Assembly (NCBI GenBank): GCA_903864435.1
Contig: CAIPFY010000186.1
Location: 1 to 33,300 of the forward strand
Length of the DNA: 33,300 bases
DNA from: an uncultured Chloroflexota bacterium
GTDB lineage: Bacteria > Chloroflexota > Anaerolineae > Aggregatilineales > Phototrophicaceae
Direction: 5' to 3'
This document shows, piece after piece, positions 7,532 to 14,894 of the stretch. Both the position numbers and the translations under genes were made by a program. The notes below the pieces were generated by a model that saw nothing but the letters and a program-made list of their open reading frames with translations, was not told the origin of the DNA and made no database searches. Position 1 is the first letter of the stretch. The number at the start of each line of letters is the position of its first letter.

Positions 7532-7614
7532 TGGGCGCCCTCGATTGGCAATGCAGCACTGCCCGGACTATGATTGAAAACCGTCTTTGATCAGTATAGC
7601 GCAAGTAGTGCCTG

Positions 7615-8688
7615 ATGACATTTCAAACTGAGTTGTTACAGTGGTACGACCGTTTTGCCGCGCCGCTGCCGTGGCGCACGACTGCCGACCCGTACCGCGT
7701 GTGGCTGTCGGAGATTATGCTCCAGCAAACGCAGGTGGAGACGGTCATCCCGTATTTTGAACGGTTTCTGGCGGCCTATCCCACCGTGCAGGCGCTGGCA
7801 GATGCGCCGCTGGATGATGTGTTGAAACAGTGGGAAGGACTGGGCTACTACAGCCGCGCCCGCAATTTGCATCGCACCGCGCAGCGCGTGGCGCACGATC
7901 TGAACGGGCAGTTCCCGCACACGGTAGACGGGTTGCTCAAGTTGCCGGGGATCGGGCGCTATACCGCCGGGGCGATCAGTAGCATCGCTTTCGGGCAGGC
8001 CGCGCCGCTGCTGGATGGCAATGTCATCCGCGTGTTCGCCCGTTTGACAGATTTGCCGGACGATGTGACGCAAGCGGCGGTCAAAGATCGGCTGTGGGAT
8101 TTGGCGGAGGAATGGCTGCACCCTGAACGCCCCGGTGACTACAATCAGGCGTTGATGGAACTGGGGCGGGTGGTCTGCAAGCCGCGCCATCCGGTCTGTG
8201 CTGATTGTCCGATTCAAGCGCATTGTCAGGCGTTCGCCCATTCCACGCAGGCCGAGCGTCCGGTGAAAACGCCGCGCCCCGGCACGCCGCATTACGATGT
8301 GGCCGCCGGCATGGTGTGGGATGAGGCGGGGCGGGTACTGATCGCGCAGCGCCCGCTGGATGGGCTGTTGGGCGGTTTGTGGGAGTTCCCCGGCGGCAAG
8401 GCCGAAGCCGGCGAAGAACTGCCGGACTGCTTGCGGCGCGAACTACAGGAAGAATTAGGCATTGAGGTCGAAGTCGGTGAGTTATTCACTGTCGTGCAGC
8501 ACGCCTTCACCCATTTCCGCATCACGCTGCACGCTTTCACCTGCCGGATTGCGCAGGGCGAACCGCGTGCGCTGGAAGTGCGCGACTGGAAATGGGTGCT
8601 GCCGGATGAACTGTCGCAGTACAGTTTTGGCAAGGCTGACCGCGACGTGATTAAGGCGCTGGAATCCCGTCGCGGGATGCTGTTTTAG
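7615..8688 (+). CDS. mutY: A/G-specific adenine DNA glycosylase MutY
   Basis: Removes adenine mispaired with 8-oxoguanine in base excision repair. The 357-residue protein has the full MutY layout: the catalytic Glu33 in SEIMLQQTQV, the helix-hairpin-helix LPGIGRYTAGAI (110-121) with Asp134 in LDGNVIRV, and the [4Fe-4S] cluster ligands C188-x6-C195-x2-C198-x5-C204. A C-terminal NUDIX-like domain for 8-oxoG recognition follows (about 226-350), which here retains a near-complete NUDIX box (GGKAEAGEELPDCLRRELQEE). Length is typical. The stop lies three bases from the stop of the convergent lipoprotein gene. A weak TTGAAA/TATAGC pair with 15-base spacing (7574-7600) could be its promoter. Confidence 0.97.
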   Translation: MTFQTELLQWYDRFAAPLPWRTTADPYRVWLSEIMLQQTQVETVIPYFERFLAAYPTVQALADAPLDDVLKQWEGLGYYSRARNLHRTAQRVAHDLNGQFPHTVDGLLKLPGIGRYTAGAISSIAFGQAAPLLDGNVIRVFARLTDLPDDVTQAAVKDRLWDLAEEWLHPERPGDYNQALMELGRVVCKPRHPVCADCPIQAHCQAFAHSTQAERPVKTPRPGTPHYDVAAGMVWDEAGRVLIAQRPLDGLLGGLWEFPGGKAEAGEELPDCLRRELQEELGIEVEVGELFTVVQHAFTHFRITLHAFTCRIAQGEPRALEVRDWKWVLPDELSQYSFGKADRDVIKALESRRGMLF

Positions 8689-8691
8689 CCG

Positions 8692-9918
8692 TTATTGCAC
8701 CGTGAAGGTGCAGCTTCCCGATTCGCTGGGGCGGTTCGTCCCCGGCCCGAACACGTCATAGCCATCGGTGATCTGCGCTTTCCACGACACGTTGTAGCTG
8801 ATGCTGTGCGGCCCCGAACTCAGCGGCCCGTAGGGGACGAACCAGTACACATAGTAATTGCCGTCGGGCTTCTTGCGGACGGATGTTTTGAACTGTCGCC
8901 AGTTTTCGAGTAAAGTCCCGTCCACGCGCACTTCGTAGATCACATTGTCGAGATGCTGCTGAATGTAAGATGGGTCGCTGACGTACCAGCTCCAGAACAC
9001 GTCAATCGTTGCGCCAGCGGCGAGGTTGCTTGGCGCGGGCGCTCCAAAGGCGCGGTTGTCGCAGTAGGCCAGCACATCCACCCCTTCCTGCGAACCGGCG
9101 GTACTGCCTTCGCCACCGCTGCCTGTGGACGGCGTGAAGGTTGCGCCGATGAACGGGATGGTGGCGGTGGGCGGTAGGCCGGGGTCAGGCGTGAAGCTGG
9201 CGGTGGCCTGTGGCAGCGGCAGGTTGCCCTCGGCAGCCAGCGCCGTCGCGGTCAGTTGAATCGCGTTTACATCAATCACGGGCAGCGCAAAGGTGGCTGT
9301 TTCCAGCGGCGGCGCTTCGAGCGTGGCGCTGACCGGCGTGGGCGTGCGTACCGACGGCGGCGGGGTAGGTGTGATCGTGCCGCCGCCAAAGACAGCGGTG
9401 GGCAGCGGTGTGCCGGCAGCCAGCGCCGTCAAATCAGGCGTGGGCGTTGCGGTAGGGTTGAGCGTGGGCGTGGGGTTCACGCGCAGCAAACTGGCGGCGA
9501 TCCAGCCTTCGCGTCCATCTCCCATGCGGATGTTGAACCAGCGGCCGTCTTCGTTCTGGCCTAGAATTTGAACACCTGTCCCCGGCACCAGCGCGATAAT
9601 AGCCGAGAACGATACCCCCGGCCCCTGCCGGACGTTGACCGTTTCCAGCGAAACGACGATGCCGCTGATGGGCGGCGTGGCGCTGGCGGTGGGCGTGTTA
9701 GAGGGCGTGGGCGTGATGGGCGTGTTGGACGGCGTGAGGGTGAAAGTGGGCAGTGCCGTGCGCGACGGAACGGGTGTCGCCGTAAAGCGCGGCGTCATGC
9801 TCACGATGGGCGCTAAGGTGTCGGTGGGGATGGCCGCCTGCTGCGTGCCGCCTTCGGATGTACAGGCCGCCAGTGTGATGAGAACCAGCAGGCCGATGAG
9901 AATGCGAATGTTCACCAT
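8692..9918 (-). CDS. SH3b-domain lipoprotein with Pro/Thr linkers
   Basis: 408-residue surface lipoprotein. The signal peptide ends in the lipobox LAAC with Cys19 as the lipidation site. Residues 85-147 are a bacterial SH3 domain (ETVNVRQGPG, then GRWFNIRMGDGREGWIAASLL), the kind that binds wall or envelope polymers. This is flanked by low-complexity Pro/Thr linkers (30-84 and 148-270). The C-terminal 130 residues form a separate globular domain with two Cys and many aromatic residues (DVFWSWYVSD, YYVYWFVPYG), which I cannot assign. It resembles the extracellular carbohydrate- or wall-attached proteins common in Anaerolineae. The exact role is unknown. Confidence 0.85.
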   Translation of the reverse strand: MVNIRILIGLLVLITLAACTSEGGTQQAAIPTDTLAPIVSMTPRFTATPVPSRTALPTFTLTPSNTPITPTPSNTPTASATPPISGIVVSLETVNVRQGPGVSFSAIIALVPGTGVQILGQNEDGRWFNIRMGDGREGWIAASLLRVNPTPTLNPTATPTPDLTALAAGTPLPTAVFGGGTITPTPPPSVRTPTPVSATLEAPPLETATFALPVIDVNAIQLTATALAAEGNLPLPQATASFTPDPGLPPTATIPFIGATFTPSTGSGGEGSTAGSQEGVDVLAYCDNRAFGAPAPSNLAAGATIDVFWSWYVSDPSYIQQHLDNVIYEVRVDGTLLENWRQFKTSVRKKPDGNYYVYWFVPYGPLSSGPHSISYNVSWKAQITDGYDVFGPGTNRPSESGSCTFTVQ

Positions 9919-10010
9919 ACGTTACCCGTTATTTCCCTATGTTTCAACACTGTAGCGTGGAACGGACGATTTCGCAAAACCAGCGCGTTTCCGTTTTCAA
10001 ACATGGCGGT

Positions 10011-10039
10011 TTGACAGATGCCCCGCCTCTCCCTAGACT
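10011..10039 (+). promoter_or_regulatory. Sigma-70 type promoter of the PPC protein gene
   Basis: Perfect TTGACA (10011-10016), a 17-base spacer and TAGACT (10034-10039). This predicts a start near 10046. AAGGA at 10059-10063 lies eight bases before the ATG at 10072. Confidence 0.75.
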
Positions 10040-10071
10040 GGAATGTATGAAAAGGCGTAAGGATAAACGCA

Positions 10072-11175
10072 ATGAACCGTATGGCGAAAATCCTGTGTAT
10101 CCTGCTGGTGTGCCTGATGGTGGCGCTACCAGCTGCGGCGCAAAGTGTGCAACCGATCAGGGTGGATGTGCCGCTGACGGTGGAACTGACCAGCAGCGTG
10201 CTGGAGTTTGTCTACAGCGCCCCTGCCGCGCAAACCGTGACGATCACGGCGCGTAGCGTGAATAACGATGTGGACACTTTTCTTGAACTGTACGATTCGT
10301 CGGGTACGTTGATGGTGAGCAATGATGACGCGCTGCATCCGGCGGCGGGAGCCAGCGCGTTGGATGCCACGCTGGAGGCGGTGTCGCTGCCAGCGGCGGG
10401 CGAGTATCACATTAAACTGAGCAACTTCACGGGGACGACGGGTGGTCAGATCGAACTGCTGCTGACGGCGCAGGGTAGCGCCCCACCCGTGATAGTGCCT
10501 GTCACGGGTAAGCAGTTGTTACTGGGCGAACCGCTGCGAATCCGTATGTTGGGGGATGCGCCGGTTGATCTGGTGTATGTCGCGCCGCAGCCGCAGAGCA
10601 TCAGCCTGTATGCCAACAGCCTGCCCGAAGTGGGGAATGTGGATACCACGCTGGAAGTGTTCAGCCCGAACGGGGTTTCGCTGGCCTTCAACGATGATCT
10701 GCGCGGGGGCGATGCGGGGTTCGAGAATCTGGTGCTGCCGGAAGCCGGCGCCTATCGTGTGCAGTTGAACACCTTCTCGTCGGGCGCGACGGGCGGCGTG
10801 GAACTGGTGCTACTGGTGGGAAATGCGCCGCCACAACCGACCCCGGTGGTGAATGGCAATTTTGGCTTCGACACGATGGCGACGCTGGACGGCACGACTC
10901 CGGCGACGTTCACGTTTGACGGGGAATCTGGTCAGCGCGTGACGATCAGTGCCCAAGCCGTCAACCCGGTTGATCTGGATGTGTACATCATCTTGTTCGC
11001 GCCGGACGGCAGCAAAATCGCCAACGATGACGACTCCGGAGGGACGCTGGGGCTGTCGCCCACCGACTCGGCTATCGTCAGCCTCAGTCTGCCCACCAAC
11101 GGTCAGTACCGCATCGAGGTGCAGGCGTGGTTCAGTGGCGCGGGCGACGTGCGGGTTATCCTGACGCCGGGGTGA
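10072..11175 (+). CDS. Secreted protein with three PPC (pre-peptidase C-terminal) domains
   Basis: 367 residues with a Sec signal peptide (about 1-23, ending PAAAQ). Three tandem beta-sandwich repeats of about 100-110 residues follow (about 25-132, 145-252, 260-366). Each carries the PPC signature: a strand with TVTITA or similar, then D.D.YL.L or FSPNG, a DDD/NDD turn (SNDD, FNDDL, ANDDDSG) and a closing GxYRI/QL strand. PPC domains usually flank secreted peptidases; here no catalytic domain is attached, so the protein is built only of binding modules. The 3' end overlaps the convergent lysE-like gene by 20 bases. Own promoter and Shine-Dalgarno are visible. Confidence 0.88.
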   Translation: MNRMAKILCILLVCLMVALPAAAQSVQPIRVDVPLTVELTSSVLEFVYSAPAAQTVTITARSVNNDVDTFLELYDSSGTLMVSNDDALHPAAGASALDATLEAVSLPAAGEYHIKLSNFTGTTGGQIELLLTAQGSAPPVIVPVTGKQLLLGEPLRIRMLGDAPVDLVYVAPQPQSISLYANSLPEVGNVDTTLEVFSPNGVSLAFNDDLRGGDAGFENLVLPEAGAYRVQLNTFSSGATGGVELVLLVGNAPPQPTPVVNGNFGFDTMATLDGTTPATFTFDGESGQRVTISAQAVNPVDLDVYIILFAPDGSKIANDDDSGGTLGLSPTDSAIVSLSLPTNGQYRIEVQAWFSGAGDVRVILTPG

Positions 11176-11782
11176 TGAGCGCGGTGATGCCCTGCGAAAT
11201 GAGCGATAGGCCGAACAACAGCATAACCAGCGTGGTGATGATGAAGATGAGTTTGACCACGCGCTGATCGAGGTGGCGCAGTCGGTCAAAAATGACGACG
11301 TAACCGGCGAGGCCGAGCAGCAGCATGCCGTAGAAGCACAGCAGGAAAGCCGCACCGTGCAGCAGCGATTCGCGCAAGGCGCTGACCAGTAGCGGCCCGC
11401 TGATGGTTGCCCAGAAGATGTAGGGGCCGGGGTTCAGCCAGTTCATGATGAGGCCGCGCCCCAGCGCCGAACGGCCTGCATTCGGGTTGGCCTCCAGCGT
11501 GACACCCTTCCGCAGGCGCTTAACTCCGCCGTAGCTCACCCATAGCAGATAGATGCCGCCGACCAGTTGAATCAGAGCGATCAGCGCGGGTGGCATTTGC
11601 CGCAGCACCACCACCGCCAGCAGAATAATCGGCCCATCGGTAATCAGCGGCGAGAGGATGACCCAGATGGCGCGCCGCCAGCCATAGAGCAGCGTGACGC
11701 CGATCAGGTAGCTGGCGAACGGCCCCGGCATCGCCCCGGCGGAGAAGCCGAGGCTGAGTCCCTGCGTGATATACGCCCACAT
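11156..11782 (-). CDS. LysE/RhtB-family amino-acid exporter
   Basis: 208-residue integral membrane protein of the LysE translocator family, which exports amino acids or related small solutes. The family hallmark after the first span, GAMPGPFASYLIG, is at 16-28. Six hydrophobic spans are apparent (about 4-25, 38-62, 66-86, 113-135, 140-165, 175-200), and the NWLNPGPYIFW loop is conserved. The start lies three bases after the stop of the DUF952 gene, so it is the last gene of a minus-strand set with the DUF952 and phosphotransferase genes. Substrate unknown. Confidence 0.9.
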   Translation of the reverse strand: MWAYITQGLSLGFSAGAMPGPFASYLIGVTLLYGWRRAIWVILSPLITDGPIILLAVVVLRQMPPALIALIQLVGGIYLLWVSYGGVKRLRKGVTLEANPNAGRSALGRGLIMNWLNPGPYIFWATISGPLLVSALRESLLHGAAFLLCFYGMLLLGLAGYVVIFDRLRHLDQRVVKLIFIITTLVMLLFGLSLISQGITALITPASG

Positions 11783-11785
11783 CGG

Positions 11786-12172
11786 CTACACCTGCCAGCG
11801 GTCAGCCACCGCTTGAGGGAAGTGAAATTCGCCCTGCGCGTCCGGCGGGTAGACTGCGACATCCACTACCGCATCCGGGTTAATCGTGCCGTAGATGTGC
11901 GGGAACAGTTCGTCTACGCCGGGTTCGGGCTGTCCGGTGGCGGGGTTGATGGGCGGCTCGAACAACCAGCGGGCGTGGAGTTGGTCGCCGTCAATCACCA
12001 GCAGGACGAGATCGGCGCGGCGGGTGTAGTGCTTGTTGGCGACCCGCGCTACCTGCTCGGCAGTCGAACAGTGGATGAACCCCTGCGTATCCAGCGAGTC
12101 GGCGCGATAGTCTCCGGCGGTTTTTCCGGCTTCCCATGCGGCGGCGGTGGTCATGTGCAGAATGTAGGTCAC
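11786..12172 (-). CDS. DUF952 family protein (GTG start)
   Basis: 128 residues matching DUF952 across its length. The order is TYILHMTTAAAWEAG, DYRADSLDTQGFIHCS, a basic AxxHYTRRADLVLLVIDGDQL region, then LFPHIYGTINPDAVVDV. The fold is related to ADP-ribosyltransferase-like proteins, and no reaction is established for the family that I can name. The start is set at GTG (12172) because the family begins just before YILH. AGGAG lies eleven bases upstream and the open frame further upstream runs antisense-like through the neighbour. It sits 26 bases after the phosphotransferase gene and three bases before the exporter. Confidence 0.85.
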   Translation of the reverse strand: MTYILHMTTAAAWEAGKTAGDYRADSLDTQGFIHCSTAEQVARVANKHYTRRADLVLLVIDGDQLHARWLFEPPINPATGQPEPGVDELFPHIYGTINPDAVVDVAVYPPDAQGEFHFPQAVADRWQV

Positions 12173-12198
12173 AGTTGTGTTTGCTCCTATGGCGATTC

Positions 12199-13218
12199 CT
12201 ATTCGCTGCCGAATCGCCCGTGTTCCAGAAAATGGGCCAGTTCGCGGGAACGGCTGGCGATGAGTTCCGGCGCAATTTCGCGGATGCGCGGGTTGTGCTG
12301 GTTCGCCGCCAACCAGCGGCAAGAGGCGACTTGCCGTGCTGCGATGAAGGTTTCGAGATGGGCGAGGTCGGCATCCGCAAGCGATTGTGCGGCAGTATAC
12401 CCGTTGAGGAAAGCGCCGCGCAACGCGGAATAGCGCGGCGTGGCTTTGAACTGCCACAGCGCGGGCGCGAGGTCATACAGGCGGTAGCCGAACGCGCAGT
12501 CCTCAAAGTCCAGCATTATTACTGAATCCGCTGCGGCGAAAAGCAGGTTCTTGGGGATGAAATCGGCGTGAATCAAACCGAAGGCGCGGGGGCGGGCGAC
12601 CAGCGCCTTCATGGTGGCGCTGACTCGCGCCTCGATGGCAGTGAAAACGGCCTGCTGCGCATCGGTGAAGATCGCGCTCCCGGCAGTGCTGTGATACGGC
12701 GAACGCTCCCCGAACAGCCCGTCCGCGTCCAGCGTGGGGCGGGCGAAAGCGGGCGGCGGGACAAACGCATCGAGCGCGGCATGAAGTTCTGCGAGGCGTG
12801 TTCCGGCGGTGCGGGCACAGGATTCGGGCAGATCGTCCGGCGTGTACCCCGCGCCTTCACGCCACGCGAACAGCGCAACGGGCAGCGGGTCGCCCAAGCC
12901 GCTGATGCGGGCGAAGGTCAGCGGCGCACCATCATCAGCAGCGATAGGCTGCGGCACAGGCAGGCCGCTTTCGTTCAGGTGGCGCAGCAGCACAAGTTCG
13001 CTGTGAATCTGCGCGAGGGGCTTGTGTTCGGGGCGGTACAGGCGCAGCGCCGCGACAGGCTGACCGCTGTGCCGCACACTGAACACCGCGTTGCTTTGGT
13101 ACGCCAGCAGGTCAAGAACTGCCCCGCCGAGGTCGTACTCTGGCAGGCACGATTCGGCGGCGGCTTGCAGCGCAGCAATTTGCTGGTCGTAGGGTAGGGC
13201 GAAGAAGGACTCTGGCAC
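12199..13218 (-). CDS. APH-fold small-molecule phosphotransferase
   Basis: 339-residue kinase-like protein of the aminoglycoside/choline/homoserine phosphotransferase superfamily. The N-lobe carries an ATP-binding region around 38-75 (NAVFSVRHSGQPVAALRLYRP). The catalytic loop is HADFIPKNLLF with His217, Asp219 and Asn224, and the metal-binding DFED is at 237-240. The length and the absence of further specificity motifs leave the substrate open. It need not be a resistance enzyme. It diverges from the methylthioribose kinase gene, which has the same fold, 75 bases apart. It heads the set with the DUF952 protein and LysE-type exporter. Confidence 0.88.
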   Translation of the reverse strand: MPESFFALPYDQQIAALQAAAESCLPEYDLGGAVLDLLAYQSNAVFSVRHSGQPVAALRLYRPEHKPLAQIHSELVLLRHLNESGLPVPQPIAADDGAPLTFARISGLGDPLPVALFAWREGAGYTPDDLPESCARTAGTRLAELHAALDAFVPPPAFARPTLDADGLFGERSPYHSTAGSAIFTDAQQAVFTAIEARVSATMKALVARPRAFGLIHADFIPKNLLFAAADSVIMLDFEDCAFGYRLYDLAPALWQFKATPRYSALRGAFLNGYTAAQSLADADLAHLETFIAARQVASCRWLAANQHNPRIREIAPELIASRSRELAHFLEHGRFGSE

Positions 13219-13292
13219 GGGCGAGTCTCCATAAAGTGGATATAATTCGGTATTCTGACCTTCTTCCGCAAACTAAATAGGGTGAAACTTAA

Positions 13293-14525
13293 ATGTTCGG
13301 CGCAGTTTCTTCTCGATACCAACCCCTCACACTCGAAACAATGTCCGCGTATGTGCGCTCACGCCCGGAACTAGCCGCTGTTTTTAACGGTGATGAGCCG
13401 CTGGAAACGGTGGAAGTGGGCGATGGCAACCTGAATCTGGTGTTCAAAGTATGGGCGCAGGCCGACCCGCAGCGCACGGTGGTGCTGAAGCAGGCGCTCC
13501 CGTATGTGCGACTGGTGGGCGATAGCTGGCCGCTGCCGACCGATCGCGCCCGCATCGAGGCGCAGGCGTTGGAGATTCACGGGCGACTTGCGCCGCAGCA
13601 CACGCCGAAGGTCTATTTCTACGATCCCGATATGTATGTGATTGCCATGCAGAACCTGAACCAGCACATCATCATGCGGAAGGGACTGATTCAGGGCATC
13701 CGTTACCCGAACTTTGCCGAGCATATCGGGCTGTTCATGGCGCGTACCCTGAGCATGACTTCCGATCTGGTGCTGGATTACCGTGCGAAGAAGATGGAAG
13801 TGGCGCGTTTCATCAACCCGGAACTGTGCAAAATCACCGAGGATTTGATCTTCACCGAACCCTACCGGCAGCATGAACGCAATCGGTATCACCCGGAGAT
13901 TGAGCCGCTGGTGGTGGCGCTTCAGGCCGATGAGCCGCTGCGCTGGGAAGTCGCGCAGTTGAAAGAGCAGTTTATGACGCAGGCGCAGTCGCTGGTGCAT
14001 GGCGATCTGCACACCGGCAGCATCATGATTAACCAGACGGATACGGTGGTGATTGACCCGGAATTCGCGTTCTACGGCCCGATGGGGTTTGATGTGGGCG
14101 CGGTGATCGGCAATTTGCTGCTGAATTACGCCGCGCAGGAGTCGCGCATGGCAGACCCCGACCAGCGGGCGGATTTCCGGCGCTACCTGACCGACACGAT
14201 TATTCAGCTGTGGCAGGTGTTCGTGCGCGAATTTCAGCCGGTGTGGGATCAGGCCGATGTGGTGAACATGCCGAAGGCGTACCAGCGCGACTATATGCGG
14301 CGAGTGCTGCAAGATGCAGCCGGTTTCGGCGCGTGCAAGATGCTGCGCCGCGTGATCGGGCTGGCGGGCGTGGAGGACATTCGCGGAATCGAGGATGTGC
14401 ATGGCAAGTCGGTGGCGGCCAGCCTCGCCATGAATATCGCCACGACGATGATGAAAGCGCGGCATCACATCACCTGCATCGAGGAGATTGTGGAAATCGC
14501 GGTCAGCAGCCGTTCGACGGTGTGA
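13293..14525 (+). CDS. mtnK: S-methyl-5-thioribose kinase
   Basis: Phosphorylates 5-methylthioribose in the methionine salvage pathway. At 410 residues it is the family length. The glycine-rich loop GDGNLNLVFKV is at 43-53, the family-specific segments YPNFAEHIG (138-146) and the paired Arg/His region near 190-200 are present. The catalytic loop LVHGDLHTGS (Asp238) and DPEFAFYGPMGFDVG (255-269), diagnostic for MtnK rather than other APH-fold kinases, are intact. TATAAT at 13241-13246 may be its -10 box, and AGGGTGA lies about eight bases before the ATG. The usual partner mtnA is not in the window. Confidence 0.96.
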   Translation: MFGAVSSRYQPLTLETMSAYVRSRPELAAVFNGDEPLETVEVGDGNLNLVFKVWAQADPQRTVVLKQALPYVRLVGDSWPLPTDRARIEAQALEIHGRLAPQHTPKVYFYDPDMYVIAMQNLNQHIIMRKGLIQGIRYPNFAEHIGLFMARTLSMTSDLVLDYRAKKMEVARFINPELCKITEDLIFTEPYRQHERNRYHPEIEPLVVALQADEPLRWEVAQLKEQFMTQAQSLVHGDLHTGSIMINQTDTVVIDPEFAFYGPMGFDVGAVIGNLLLNYAAQESRMADPDQRADFRRYLTDTIIQLWQVFVREFQPVWDQADVVNMPKAYQRDYMRRVLQDAAGFGACKMLRRVIGLAGVEDIRGIEDVHGKSVAASLAMNIATTMMKARHHITCIEEIVEIAVSSRSTV

Positions 14526-14540
14526 CCACGATGAACGGAT

Positions 14541-14567
14541 GGGCGCTCTGCAATGAGCGCCCTGTTT
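14541..14567 (+). terminator. Likely terminator after mtnK
   Basis: Perfect 8-bp stem GGGCGCTC/GAGCGCCC (14541-14548 with 14555-14562) and a six-base loop, followed by a weak T-rich stretch (TGTTTG). It lies 16 bases after the mtnK stop. Confidence 0.6.
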
Positions 14568-14894
14568 GACCTGTGCCTGTTTTTTATAATCCAAAGGGGG
14601 CAACTGATGCACAGCACACACACCACTATATACGTTACCGCAGGTGATGGGATGCTGGTGTTCGTTTAATTCAAGTGGGTCATATCCCCTCGCGCCCTTC
14701 TGGTGCAACCCGGATCGGCTCGATGGAATGGATTATGTGAGTCGTTTGAGCTTTACCGCCTAATTTTTCTCCGTCTGCCTGCCGGTCTGTAGGTGGCGCG
14801 TCTTTTGGTTGTCCGCAAAGCGGCATCCGATAGCACGCGCACGCGATTCCGCTAACTGCACTCATGTTCTACAATCGCTAAAGGTTCATCACCC
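14568..14894. other. Intergenic region before the ABC exporter
   Basis: About 330 bases without a convincing long gene. It holds TATAAT (14585-14590), a GGGGG tract and a 20-residue ATG frame (14607-14669, listed separately). TACAAT at 14870-14875 is a possible -10 box for the ABC exporter. No tRNA, riboswitch or clear repeat is seen. Confidence 0.5.
14607..14669 (+). CDS. Possible 20-residue leader or small protein
   Basis: ATG frame encoding MHSTHTTIYVTAGDGMLVFV, ending TAA. AAAGGGGG lies seven bases before the ATG, one of the strongest Shine-Dalgarno-like sites in the window, and TATAAT lies 16 bases further upstream. No -35 box with proper spacing is visible (TTGACC is only 13 bases from TATAAT). 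It could be a leader peptide, a small protein or chance. Confidence 0.25.
   Translation: MHSTHTTIYVTAGDGMLVFV

Noticed and set aside
9430..9850. Repetitive GGGCGTG-type tracts as possible CRISPR or DNA repeat array
   Set aside because: They encode the Pro/Thr linkers of the lipoprotein. Units are irregular and codon-level, with no constant spacers.
11786..12457. 223-codon version of the DUF952 protein
   Set aside because: The first 95 residues run through the upstream phosphotransferase gene in another frame and look like noise. The family domain begins just after GTG 12172, which has its own AGGAG.
14566..14590. TTGACC and TATAAT as a promoter
   Set aside because: Spacing is only 13 bases and TTGACC lies in the tail of the mtnK terminator hairpin.
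13371..14708. 445-codon minus-strand frame opposite mtnK
   Set aside because: His/Gln/Arg-rich translation without motifs. The plus frame is an intact methylthioribose kinase.
14680..14865. 61-codon minus-strand frame in the gap before the ABC exporter
   Set aside because: No Shine-Dalgarno sequence or promoter, mixed Cys/Pro composition and no motif.
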